DNA from: Sphingomonas crocodyli | GTDB lineage: Bacteria > Pseudomonadota > Alphaproteobacteria > Sphingomonadales > Sphingomonadaceae | DNA length: 64,000 bases | Reading direction: 5' to 3' | NCBI RefSeq assembly: GCF_004005865.1 | Contig: NZ_SACN01000001.1 | Location: forward strand, 2,914,001 to 2,978,000 | Shown: positions 1-8,163 of the stretch, piece after piece | How positions within the stretch are numbered: the stretch's first letter is position 1 | Layout: each line of letters starts with the position of its first letter | Position numbers and translations under genes: made by a program | The notes under the pieces: generated by a model | Databases searched by the model: none | Told to the model about the DNA's origin: nothing | What the model saw: only the letters and a program-made list of their open reading frames with translations

Positions 1-557
1 CCCGCCTTCGTCTCGGCCTTGGCTTCGTCCCAGGTCTCGAACGGATCCTGGCGGCGCTGCTGGCCGCCGTTGCGGCGATAGGTGACGCGCGCGACGCCGC
101 CGATGATGCCGAAGCCCAGCACCAGCTGTACCCAGGTTTCCGGTTCGGGCACGCCACCCGGACCCTGCGGGACCGGATTGCCACCGGCCGGCGGCACGAA
201 GATGCGCGGGGTGAGCGGGATCGGGTTGGTCACGTCCGGGCTCGGCCCTTCGGCGAGCTGCTGCGGCGCGGCCTGAAGCGGCTGGACCGAGGTTTCGGGC
301 AGGTTCGACAGTGCGAAGGGCGTCACCGTGGGGCACGGCGCTTCCGCCGCCGCCATCTGCATGGGGCTGGCTTCTTCCTCGGAACCGGGCGCGCGAACGC
401 GGGTCTTGGGCTTGGCGTACTGGCGCGGCTGGGTCGCCTTATGCACCGCATCGCGGACCTTGGGCGAAGCCAGGCTGAGCGCGGTGGTTCCCGCGACCGG
501 GCAAACGCAGGTCATCAGCAGCTTTGCCGCCTTGGACGCTGCAGCTTCCTTCAACAT
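1..557 (-). CDS. PEPxxWA-CTERM-like exported protein, partial (C-terminus beyond window)
   Basis: Read on the minus strand from ATG at 557; the frame stays open to the window edge (at least 185 residues), so the C-terminus is missing. The N-terminus has a hydrophobic stretch (AKLLMTCVCPVAGTTALSLA) that could be a signal peptide or anchor, followed by a basic and then a Pro/Ala-rich, probably disordered region. Near residues 152-178 there is a VPEPETW motif, a hydrophobic helix (VQLVLGFGIIGGVA) and a basic YRR cluster, the three parts of a PEP-CTERM sorting signal recognised by exosortases. The divergent neighbour at 769 is an exosortase, which supports the reading. Oddly, about 24 hydrophilic residues follow the basic cluster and the frame is still open, whereas such signals normally end the protein. 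No other function is recognisable. Confidence 0.7.
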   Translation of the reverse strand, partial: MLKEAAASKAAKLLMTCVCPVAGTTALSLASPKVRDAVHKATQPRQYAKPKTRVRAPGSEEEASPMQMAAAEAPCPTVTPFALSNLPETSVQPLQAAPQQLAEGPSPDVTNPIPLTPRIFVPPAGGNPVPQGPGGVPEPETWVQLVLGFGIIGGVARVTYRRNGGQQRRQDPFETWDEAKAETKA

Positions 558-768
558 CTCCAACAACCCCAATACGCGGCCGAAACGGCCAATCTACGCG
601 GACCGAAACATAGCAGATAACGTCGAATCCGCAAACCTCGACGGTTAACGCCTGTTCCGCCGCGAACCGATCAGCTATGGACGCTGACGGGGAAGCTGGA
701 AGCCCTTTCCAGCCGCGGAGCAACGGGCTTTGAAGCTATACACATCCACGGTTAAGGCTTCCTAAACC

Positions 769-1689
769 ATGAACGATCAAGGCGGACGCATGGCGGACGC
801 ACATGTAAACAATCGTTATGGATGGAGCGATCTGGCGCCCGTCCTGCGCGGGCTGCGCCCCGTTTGGCCCTTCATCCTCGGCGCGCTGATTCTTGCCGTG
901 CCCACCCTGTTCGATGTCGCACGACAGAGCTGGTCGACCGAACAGGGCGCGCACGGCCCGATCGTGCTGGCGACCGGCCTGTGGCTCTATGCCCGCCGCT
1001 GGAGCGAGGCGAAGGCGCTGGCGATGCCGGGCAACCCGATCGTCGCACTGATCGCCGCACTCGTCTTCGTGCCGAGCTATGCCGTCTTCCGGATCATCAA
1101 CGTGATCGAGGTCGAAGGCTTCTGCATGTATGCGAGCCTGCTGACCGGCGCTTATTACCTGATCGGTGCGCGCGCGCTGCGGCTGATGTGGTTTCCGATC
1201 CTCTACATGCTGTTCATCTTCCCGCCGCCCGACACCGTCGTCGCGATGGTCACGCAACCTTTGAAGATCGGTATCTCGCAGGCGTCGATCGATCTTTTGC
1301 ACCTGTTCGGTTATCCGATCGCGGGTTCGGGCGTGATGATCAGCATCGGCCAGTACGACCTGCTGATCGCGCAGGCGTGTGCGGGGCTGAACTCGCTGAT
1401 CAGCCTGTCGGCGATCGGCCTGTTCTACATCTACGTCCGCCACAATGCGAACTGGCGCTATGCGCTGCTGCTGATGCTCGCGATCGTGCCGGTGGCGGTG
1501 CTCGCCAACTTCATCCGCGTGATCGGGCTGATCCTGATCACCTATTATCTGGGCGATGCCGCCGCGCAGGGCTTCCTGCACAATTTCTCGGGCATCACGC
1601 TGTTCCTCTTTTCGGTGCTGGGTATCTTCGGCGTCGATGCGCTGGCAAGCCCGCTGCGGCGGCGGCTTGCGAAGGCGGGCCAGGCATGA
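769..1689 (+). CDS. xrtV: exosortase (probably sphingomonad XrtV type)
   Basis: Integral membrane transpeptidase-like enzyme, 306 residues, with about eight hydrophobic segments. Exosortases recognise PEP-CTERM tails at the inner membrane, cleave them and are thought to pass the protein on for surface attachment. The invariant catalytic triad is visible: Cys204 in AQACAGLNS, Arg250 in NFIRVIGL and His271 in GFLHNFSG. It overlaps the next gene (EpsI) by 4 bp (ATGA), and a protein with a PEP-CTERM-like tail lies divergently upstream. A second possible start at 790 has an AAGGCGGA ribosome-binding site 5' of it and may be the true one. Assignment to the family is firm; the V subtype rests on taxonomic context and the neighbouring small protein. 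Confidence 0.88.
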   Translation: MNDQGGRMADAHVNNRYGWSDLAPVLRGLRPVWPFILGALILAVPTLFDVARQSWSTEQGAHGPIVLATGLWLYARRWSEAKALAMPGNPIVALIAALVFVPSYAVFRIINVIEVEGFCMYASLLTGAYYLIGARALRLMWFPILYMLFIFPPPDTVVAMVTQPLKIGISQASIDLLHLFGYPIAGSGVMISIGQYDLLIAQACAGLNSLISLSAIGLFYIYVRHNANWRYALLLMLAIVPVAVLANFIRVIGLILITYYLGDAAAQGFLHNFSGITLFLFSVLGIFGVDALASPLRRRLAKAGQA

Positions 1690-2423
1690 CGGACAACGCC
1701 ATGACGCACGAAACCATGAGCGACGCCCCCTCCCCGCTGATCAGCCGGCGCGCGATGATCGTCGGCGGCGTCTGCGCGGCGGCGAGCGTGATCGCCAATT
1801 CGCGCCGCCCGGACGAGCCGCTGCGCATGGCGCCCGCGAACGCCGATCTGAAGAAGCTGATCCCGACGAAGATCGGCGACTGGACCTTCGAAAGCGTCGG
1901 CGGCCTCGTCCTGCCGCCCGAGGACCAGCTGAAGGCCGGGGTCTATTCGAAGCTGCTCACCCGCTATTATGGCGCGCCGAACAGCGAGCCGATCATGCTG
2001 CTGATCGCCTATAGCGGCCAGCAGGACGGGATGCTCCAGGTCCACCGGCCCGAGGTCTGCTATCCGGCCGCCGGCTATCAGCTCGACGAAAACTACATCA
2101 AGCCGATCGACATGGGCGGCGGGCTGACCGTGCCGACCCACTTCATCGCCGCACGCAGCAATACGCGCCACGAACAGATGATCTATTGGACCCGGATCGG
2201 GAATGCCTTTCCCGAACGCTGGTATCAGCAGCATCTGGCGGTGGCGGAGGAGAATCTGAAGGGCCGCGTGCCCGACGGCGTCCTCGTCCGCATCTCGACC
2301 GCCGCGCCCACCGACGAGCGCGCGATGATGCTGCTCGAAAAGTTCGTCAATGAATTGCAGACCCAGCTGTCGCCGGTCGCGCGCCGCATCCTGTTCGGCG
2401 ATGCGGGGGTGAAGAAGGCCTAA
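1686..2423 (+). CDS. epsI: exosortase-associated protein EpsI
   Basis: 245-residue protein beginning at the ATG that overlaps the exosortase stop (ATGA), so it is translationally coupled. The N-terminus carries SRRAMIVGG followed by a hydrophobic stretch, giving a signal anchor with Tat-like character. The family signature HRPEVCYPAAGY lies at residues 120-131, and the rest is the soluble periplasmic EpsI domain. In many exosortase loci EpsI is either fused to the exosortase C-terminus or encoded just behind it, as here. Its biochemical role is unsettled, but it is consistently linked to exopolysaccharide/exosortase systems. Alternative in-frame ATGs at 1701 and 1716 are possible starts. Confidence 0.88.
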   Translation: MTDNAMTHETMSDAPSPLISRRAMIVGGVCAAASVIANSRRPDEPLRMAPANADLKKLIPTKIGDWTFESVGGLVLPPEDQLKAGVYSKLLTRYYGAPNSEPIMLLIAYSGQQDGMLQVHRPEVCYPAAGYQLDENYIKPIDMGGGLTVPTHFIAARSNTRHEQMIYWTRIGNAFPERWYQQHLAVAEENLKGRVPDGVLVRISTAAPTDERAMMLLEKFVNELQTQLSPVARRILFGDAGVKKA

Positions 2424-2680
2424 GCCCGGTCGAGCGGTTTCAGCACGACGAAAACGAACCCGATCGTCGCGGCGATCAGCGCCACTGCGATCGCGTGATA
2501 GAGCATGCTGCTATCCTCGATCGCGTGGTTACCGAAATAATTGGCGACCGCGCAGCCGACGGCGGCGACCAGATATTGCCACAGCGAATCCCGCGGTGCG
2601 GCGGCGGTGGAACGCTGCATGAACAGGACCACGAGCCCGGCGAACATTGCGACCGTGATCCAGTCGTAGGGCGTTTCCAC
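2420..2680 (-). CDS. small membrane protein, probable XrtV sorting-system accessory protein
   Basis: 86-residue protein on the minus strand, its 3' end overlapping the end of epsI by 4 bp. It has two or three hydrophobic helices (ITVAMFAGLVVLFM; WQYLVAAVGCAVANYF; YHAIAVALIAATIGFVFVVL) and short polar loops, with no catalytic motif. Small membrane proteins at this position are found next to exosortase V / EpsI pairs in sphingomonads, which is why I link it to the sorting system. That function is inferred from position, not from a motif. Convergent orientation to epsI means it needs its own promoter in the short gap before the 2792 gene. Confidence 0.6.
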   Translation of the reverse strand: METPYDWITVAMFAGLVVLFMQRSTAAAPRDSLWQYLVAAVGCAVANYFGNHAIEDSSMLYHAIAVALIAATIGFVFVVLKPLDRA

Positions 2681-2791
2681 TGCGTTAAACCTTAGCTGCC
2701 ATCTGTGCGTCGTTGGTTAAAGCTTGTCGCCCCGGCGGGCAATCATGTAGCAGTCGCCGGGGGCAGAGTTCGAAAGAAAGGGAATATCGGC

Positions 2792-3787
2792 GTGCGTCTG
2801 AAAGCGATCATGCTCGGCACCACGATGGCAGCAGCCCTGGCGCTGGCGGCGTGCAGCAAGGAACCGAAGGGTCAGGTCGTGGCCGTCGTCAATGGCGACG
2901 AAGTCTCGATGGCTGAGCTCAACGCCGAACTGGCGGGGGTGAACATCCCCGACAATATCGATCGCGCGATGCTGCGCCGTCAGGTTCTGGAACGGATCAT
3001 CGACCGCAAGCTCCTGGTTCAGAAAGCCAAGGAACAGGGCCTCGACAAGACCCCCGAATATGTCAGCCAGCAGCGCCGGCTCGACGAAAATCTCCTCGTC
3101 TCGATGCTGGGGCAGAAGGTCGCGCAGACCGTGCCCGCGCCCGACGATCGCGACGTGACCCAGTATATCGCGGACAATCCCACGATGTTCGGCCAGCGCC
3201 AGCGCCTGCTGCTCGATCAGCTGCAGTTCGAAGCGCCCAAGGACAACAAGCAGCTGCTGAACCTGCGTGACGCCCACTCGCTCGACGATATTGCGGCAAT
3301 CCTGCAGAAGATGGGCCTCGCCTCGCGCCGTGGCCGCGGCGTGATCGACACCGGCCGTCTCGATCCGCAGCTGATGGGCAAGATCAACCAGATGCCGGCG
3401 GGCGAGCCGTTCGTCCTGCCGTCGAACGGCAGCTTCGTCGCCAGCGTCATCGTCGGCCGCGATCAGATCGCGACCCCGAACAACGTCCAGCGCGCCGTTG
3501 CGACCGAGGCGGTGCGCCGCCGCGCCTTGTTCAACGAGAGCAAGGCCCAGATCGAGCGCGCGCGCGGGCAGGCCGAGATCCAGTATCAGTCGGGCTTCGA
3601 ACCCAAGAAGCAGGCCGAAGCACGCAAGGCGATGCCGGTCGACAAGCCCGAGGTTCCCGACGATCCCATCGCCACCGGCCAGCCGGTCGGCGCCGCGCCG
3701 GGCACGCTGCCCGCACCGACCCCTGCGGTCGATGCGCCGGCCGCCCCCGGCACCACCCCGCCGGCCGCGACGCCCCCGGCTCAGTAA
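2792..3787 (+). CDS. EpsD-family peptidyl-prolyl cis-trans isomerase lipoprotein
   Basis: 331 residues from GTG 2792, chosen because AAGAAAGGGA sits about 9 bp upstream and the resulting N-terminus is a clean lipoprotein signal with lipobox LALAAC (Cys21). The mature part begins with a SurA/PpiC-type N-terminal chaperone region (VVAVVNGDEVS, then RRQVLERIIDRKLLVQKAK), followed by a divergent parvulin-like domain and a Pro/Ala-rich tail (last 60 residues). EpsD-family proteins are encoded in exosortase/exopolysaccharide clusters and are presumed to assist folding of outer-membrane or periplasmic export components. The parvulin active-site residues are not obvious to me, so isomerase activity is uncertain. 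Confidence 0.75.
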   Translation: MRLKAIMLGTTMAAALALAACSKEPKGQVVAVVNGDEVSMAELNAELAGVNIPDNIDRAMLRRQVLERIIDRKLLVQKAKEQGLDKTPEYVSQQRRLDENLLVSMLGQKVAQTVPAPDDRDVTQYIADNPTMFGQRQRLLLDQLQFEAPKDNKQLLNLRDAHSLDDIAAILQKMGLASRRGRGVIDTGRLDPQLMGKINQMPAGEPFVLPSNGSFVASVIVGRDQIATPNNVQRAVATEAVRRRALFNESKAQIERARGQAEIQYQSGFEPKKQAEARKAMPVDKPEVPDDPIATGQPVGAAPGTLPAPTPAVDAPAAPGTTPPAATPPAQ

Positions 3788-3802
3788 GAACACATGCCTG
3801 AT

Positions 3803-3820
3803 CCCCGGCGAAGGCCGGGG
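3803..3820. repeat. short GC-rich palindrome (CCCCGGC-gaag-GCCGGGG)
   Basis: A 7-bp perfect stem with a 4-base loop lies between the convergent epsD-like and sugar-transferase genes. The same core (CCCCGGCGAA-GCxGGG) recurs at 60504-60522, so it is a dispersed intergenic palindrome. It could act as a bidirectional terminator, though no T-tract follows directly. Confidence 0.6.
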
Positions 3821-3830
3821 AGCAGCATCC

Positions 3831-5288
3831 TCAATAAGCGTCTGGGTCGCGCCAGATCTTGAAGATGGTTTCCAGGATGATGCGGATGTCCAGCATCAGG
3901 GACCAATTCTCGATATAATAGAAATCCAGCTCGACGCGCCTCTTGGCGCGTTCGACGCTGTCGATTTCGCCCCGTAGCCCGCGCACCTGGGCCAGCCCGG
4001 TAATGCCGGGTTTGACCCGGTGGCGCGCGGTATAGTGGCGCACCGCATCGAAATAATAATCGTCGCCGACCATCATCGTGGTCGCGTGCGGGCGCGGGCC
4101 GACCAGCGACATTTCGCCGCGCATCACGTTGATCAGCTGCGGCAGTTCATCGATGCTCAGCCGCCGGATGATCCGCCCGATCCAGGTGACGCGCGGATCG
4201 CCGCGCACGGTGCGGTCCGTGCCCGTAGGATCCTGCAGCTCAGTCCGCATCGACCGGAACTTGAGCACCTCGATCTTCACATTGTTGAAGCCGAAGCGCT
4301 GCTGCCGGAACAGGATCGGCCCCGGACTCGACAGCTTGATCAGGATCGCGGTGACGATCATCACCGGCGACAGGATGATCAGCCCCGCCGCCGCCAGCGT
4401 ACGATCCTCCAGCGCCTTCACCATCACGCCCCATTCGCGGATCGGGCGCTGCCATAAGGCAAACAGCGGCAACGATCCGATGAAGCGGACATTGTACTGG
4501 CTGGACAGGTCCATCGCCTCGCGCGGCATCAGGCACACATCGACCGAGATCGACTGAAGCGCCTCGGTCAATTCGTCGAGCCGACCCTGGCTGATATTGG
4601 GCAGCGCGATCAGCACCATGTCGATATCGCCCCGGCCGAGACGGTAGCGAAGCTCCTCCATCCCCGCATAATGCGGCAGGCCCCACGGCGCCTCCGCCGG
4701 CACGCGCGAGGTGCGCGCGTCGGCGATGCCCACCACCGACAAATAGGGGAGCCGTTCGAGTTCGAGCAGGCGGATCGCGCGTTCGGCCGTCTCGGTCTCC
4801 GCGCCGTAGATGATGATCCGCTGACCCAGCTTGCCCGCCTGGACCAGCTGCCAGACGATCTGCCGCACCGCATAGCGGCTGGTGAACAGGAACAGGGTGC
4901 AGCCGGCGATATAGCCGGCGGCGAGCGCGGTCGGGAAATGCGGGGCGGGATCGAACGACCAGGTCGTTCCCCCCACCATCAACGCCGCGACCAGAAAGGC
5001 ATAGACCACGCCCTGATCGCTGTCCTGCCCGCGCCCCATCGGCCGATCGTAGGACCGGCGGGCGAGGCGGAGCAGGAAGAAGTTGGCCGAGATCAGCACC
5101 GCGACCCAGCCATAGGGATAGATAGGTTCGGCAAAGCCCGTCAGCTTCGGCGCCAGCCAGAAGGCAAGCAAGGTGCCCGCCACCAGCGCGATCAGATCGG
5201 CCGCCACCACCATCGTGGTGACGACGGCCTGGGTCAACCGGTATCGGCGCGCCCAGCCGGCGACGGGAGCCTGCGGCCGCAGCATCAC
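3831..5288 (-). CDS. undecaprenyl-phosphate sugar phosphotransferase (priming enzyme, WcaJ/GumD type)
   Basis: 485 residues. It starts the polysaccharide repeat unit by transferring a hexose-1-phosphate to undecaprenyl phosphate at the inner membrane. Four to five hydrophobic helices occupy residues 20-140, a Rossmann-like CoA-binding-type domain follows (about 155-260), and the catalytic bacterial sugar transferase domain runs from about 295 to the end. Its signatures are visible: SSPGPILFRQQRFG (320-333), KFRSMRT (343-349), LPQLINVMRGEMSLVGPRP (382-400) and KPGITGLAQVRGLRGE (426-441). Start is GTG 5288 or the adjacent ATG 5285, overlapping the TPR gene stop. Glucose or galactose specificity cannot be told from the sequence. 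Confidence 0.92.
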   Translation of the reverse strand: MMLRPQAPVAGWARRYRLTQAVVTTMVVAADLIALVAGTLLAFWLAPKLTGFAEPIYPYGWVAVLISANFFLLRLARRSYDRPMGRGQDSDQGVVYAFLVAALMVGGTTWSFDPAPHFPTALAAGYIAGCTLFLFTSRYAVRQIVWQLVQAGKLGQRIIIYGAETETAERAIRLLELERLPYLSVVGIADARTSRVPAEAPWGLPHYAGMEELRYRLGRGDIDMVLIALPNISQGRLDELTEALQSISVDVCLMPREAMDLSSQYNVRFIGSLPLFALWQRPIREWGVMVKALEDRTLAAAGLIILSPVMIVTAILIKLSSPGPILFRQQRFGFNNVKIEVLKFRSMRTELQDPTGTDRTVRGDPRVTWIGRIIRRLSIDELPQLINVMRGEMSLVGPRPHATTMMVGDDYYFDAVRHYTARHRVKPGITGLAQVRGLRGEIDSVERAKRRVELDFYYIENWSLMLDIRIILETIFKIWRDPDAY

Positions 5289-7009
5289 GGCGTCCCCCCC
5301 GATGTCGGCGGCGGCGGAACCGCGGTGCCGGGCGGGGCGAAATCGGCCGCGCCCTGATCGGGCGTGAGCATGACAGTCAATGGCGGAGGCTTGGGAAGCG
5401 TATCAAGATCGGCCTGCAGATCGGCGCGCATCTTCTCCGTCCCGCGCAGCCGCTCCAGCCCCTCGATCACCGATTGCAGGCAATTGGCGTCACGCGCCGC
5501 CATGCACAGCCGCCCGCGCAGCGCCCAGCCGGCGGTCATGTTCACATTCTGCCGCGTGAACATCCGCGCGACATCGAGTGCGCGGGCATCCTGCCCATTC
5601 GCCTTCAACCAGTGGACATAGGCGGCCAGCGCGTCGAACGCGCCGCTGATTTCGGCCAGCGCGCGGGCATAATGCGTCTCGGCCATCGTCTTGTCGCCGC
5701 GCGCATCATAGACGCGCGCCAGCATGATGCGCCCGCCCGAATCCTGCGGCATTTTGGCGACGATCGCCTGCGCATCCTTCAGCGCATCGTCGAACCGCTT
5801 CTGCGCCAGATCGATCTGCACCCGCACGAGCAGCGCGCGGGGATTTGTGCCGTCGAACTTCAGAATTTCGTCGACCATCGGCTTGGCGCGGCCGATCTGC
5901 CCCAGTCCGGCATAAGCCCCGGCCAGCACCGCCCGCGCCTCGACATTGGCGGGGCCGACCGGCCCTGCGCCAGTCAGTGGCGTCACGATGTCGATCGCCT
6001 GCTGATAGCGTTTCTGCTCGATCGCGAGCCGCCCCAGCGTGATGCGCAGTTCCGGCCCCGCCGACGCCGCCAGCCCGCGCAGCTGATCGATGTCGACGAC
6101 GTCACCCATCGACGTCCACAGATCGACGACGCGCTGCTCGATCCGGGGATCGTCCGCCTTGGCGCGCAGCAGGCGGGCCAGCACGGGCGCCGCCAGATCG
6201 CCGCGCCGATATTCGTACATGTTGCGCGCATATTCGAGCGTGATGTCGACATCGTCGGGGCGCAGACGGAACAGCCGCTGATAGGTCGCCTCGATCGGCG
6301 CGAAATCGTCCTTCGCGCGATACATGTCGAGCAGCGCGACCAGCCGGGGGATGCTGTCCCCCTGCGTCTTCAGCGATTCTTCGAGCAAAGCGATCGCCTT
6401 GTCCTTGTCGCCCGACGCATAAGTGACGCGCGCGAGCAGGATCGTCGCATTTTCGTTGGTCGGATCGATCGCCAGCATCTTTTCGGCGATGCCGCGCGCA
6501 TCGTCATATTGCTTGCGGTCGAGCGCGACCGAGCCCTTGACCGCCAGCATGCGCAGGTTGCGCGGTTCGCGCGCCAGCATCTGATCGGCATATTTCAGCG
6601 CGTCGTCCTGCGATCCGCCGGAAAAGGACAGTTCGGCCACCGCCTGCACCGCCTCGATGTTACGCGGATCGAGCATCAGCGCGTTCTTGTATGCGGTATA
6701 GGCGTTCAGATATTGGCCGAGCGCGAGTTCGACGCGGCCCAGCCGGTTCCAATATTCGGGAACGTCATCCTCAAGCCGCAGCGCGCGATTGATCTCCAGC
6801 CGGGCGACCCAATAGTTGCGCTTGGCATAAGCGGCGTCGAACCGGGCGACCGCCTTGGTCGCGCGCTCGGTGCCCGAACCGCAGCCCGCGAGCATGATCG
6901 AAGCCGCCAGCGCCGCCATCAGCGGGCCGCGCGCCAGCGGACTGGCGAAAGCGCGAACGATTTCGCTGCGATACGATGCGATCGCCGTGATGACCCTCGC
7001 CACAAACAC
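5285..7009 (-). CDS. TPR-repeat lipoprotein of the exopolysaccharide locus (PrsT-like)
   Basis: 574 residues from GTG 7009. A lipoprotein signal (AALAASIMLAGC) is found about 43 residues in, so the true start may be the ATG at 6922. The rest is almost entirely helical tetratricopeptide repeats (for example WNRLGRVELALGQYLNAY and LARVTYASGDKDKAIALLEES) over about 480 residues, ending in a Pro-rich tail. Large TPR lipoproteins of this kind accompany exosortase/EPS clusters and are thought to scaffold assembly or secretion in the periplasm. It is immediately upstream of the priming transferase gene with a 4-bp overlap, so the two are co-transcribed. No enzymatic motif is seen. Confidence 0.75.
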   Translation of the reverse strand: MFVARVITAIASYRSEIVRAFASPLARGPLMAALAASIMLAGCGSGTERATKAVARFDAAYAKRNYWVARLEINRALRLEDDVPEYWNRLGRVELALGQYLNAYTAYKNALMLDPRNIEAVQAVAELSFSGGSQDDALKYADQMLAREPRNLRMLAVKGSVALDRKQYDDARGIAEKMLAIDPTNENATILLARVTYASGDKDKAIALLEESLKTQGDSIPRLVALLDMYRAKDDFAPIEATYQRLFRLRPDDVDITLEYARNMYEYRRGDLAAPVLARLLRAKADDPRIEQRVVDLWTSMGDVVDIDQLRGLAASAGPELRITLGRLAIEQKRYQQAIDIVTPLTGAGPVGPANVEARAVLAGAYAGLGQIGRAKPMVDEILKFDGTNPRALLVRVQIDLAQKRFDDALKDAQAIVAKMPQDSGGRIMLARVYDARGDKTMAETHYARALAEISGAFDALAAYVHWLKANGQDARALDVARMFTRQNVNMTAGWALRGRLCMAARDANCLQSVIEGLERLRGTEKMRADLQADLDTLPKPPPLTVMLTPDQGAADFAPPGTAVPPPPTSGGTP

Positions 7010-7143
7010 ACTCTGCCGCGTGACCCCCCGATCCCGCGTTTCCTCAAGGAAATCGATTACGGACTAAAGTGGTAACGATCAAGCCGAGGCCCTCCAACTT
7101 GCCCGTCGTCTTGAACGAAGGGATCGGCTAGTGTCGTTTCTGT

Positions 7144-8163
7144 ATGGGGGATGCAACGACCGCACTGATCGTGATCGGCCGTAACGAAGGTGAGCGCCTG
7201 GAGCGCTGCCTGCGTTCGATCGGTGGCGACTGCTCGGTCGTCTATGTCGACAGCGGATCGAGCGACGGCAGCGTCGCGCTGGCCGAGGCGATGGGCGCGA
7301 CGGTCGTTAGGCTCGATACCACCCTGCCCTTCACCGCCGCACGGGCGCGCAATGCGGGGCTCGCCCGGCTTGCGCAGGATGGAATCGCCGTCGATCATGT
7401 CCAGATGATCGATGGCGACTGCGAATTGCAGCCTGGCTGGATCGATCGGGCGACTGCAGCGATGGCCGCTGATCCCGCGCTTGCGGTCATGTTCGGGCGG
7501 CGACGCGAACGCTTTCCCGATCGATCGATCTACAACTGGCTGTGCGACGTCGAATGGGCGGTGCCCCCCGGCCCGGCGGGCGCGTGCGGCGGGGACGCTT
7601 TGTTTCGCCACAAGGCGATTAGCGCCGCGAACGGCTATAGCGCGGACATGATCGCGGGCGAGGAGCCCGATCTGTGCATCCGCCTGCGCCGCGCCGGCTG
7701 GCAGATCCTGTGCATCGATGCCGAAATGACGCTGCACGACGCCGCGATCACGCGCTTCGGCCAATGGTGGCGGCGCACCGCGCGCGCGGGCCACGCCTTC
7801 GCCGAACTCGCCGCACGCCACGGCAAAGCGCCCGAAGCCCACCCCTATCGCGCTGCCCGCCGCCGGATTGCCGTGTGGGGCATGTTGCCGGTCGCGGGCC
7901 TGATCCTCGCCGCCCTGCTCGGCCTGCTGGGCAATGCCGAAACCGCGCGCACGATCGCGCTTGCCATCCTGCTTCTCCTCGCCGCGCAGACGCTGCGCCT
8001 GACATTACGCGAGGGACTGCGCTTTCCGATGCCGAAGGCGTTCGCCTTTGCCGCCTTCCTGACGATCGGCAAGTTCGCCGAGGCGACCGGCATGCTCCGC
8101 TATATGTGGGAACGGGCGAGCGGCCGGCGCGCGACCTTGATCGAATATAAGGACGCGGCATGA
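7144..8163 (+). CDS. family 2 glycosyltransferase with C-terminal membrane segments
   Basis: 339 residues. The N-terminal GT-A fold shows the nucleotide-binding start (ALIVIGRNEGERLERCL), the VDSGSSDGS motif, the metal-binding DGD at 90-92 (MIDGDCELQPGW) and an EEPDLCIRLRRAGW acceptor-side motif at 173-186. The C-terminal third has two or three hydrophobic helices (242-263 and 265-285), so it is membrane-bound facing the cytoplasm. It overlaps the next glycosyltransferase by 4 bp. It probably adds one sugar to the lipid-linked repeat unit of the exopolysaccharide; donor sugar unknown. No strong ribosome-binding site precedes ATG 7144. Confidence 0.87.
   Translation: MGDATTALIVIGRNEGERLERCLRSIGGDCSVVYVDSGSSDGSVALAEAMGATVVRLDTTLPFTAARARNAGLARLAQDGIAVDHVQMIDGDCELQPGWIDRATAAMAADPALAVMFGRRRERFPDRSIYNWLCDVEWAVPPGPAGACGGDALFRHKAISAANGYSADMIAGEEPDLCIRLRRAGWQILCIDAEMTLHDAAITRFGQWWRRTARAGHAFAELAARHGKAPEAHPYRAARRRIAVWGMLPVAGLILAALLGLLGNAETARTIALAILLLLAAQTLRLTLREGLRFPMPKAFAFAAFLTIGKFAEATGMLRYMWERASGRRATLIEYKDAA

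Noticed and set aside
822..2423. Apparent long fusion upstream of EpsI
   Set aside because: The first 288 codons lie out of frame inside the exosortase gene; the real EpsI start is the ATGA overlap at 1686.
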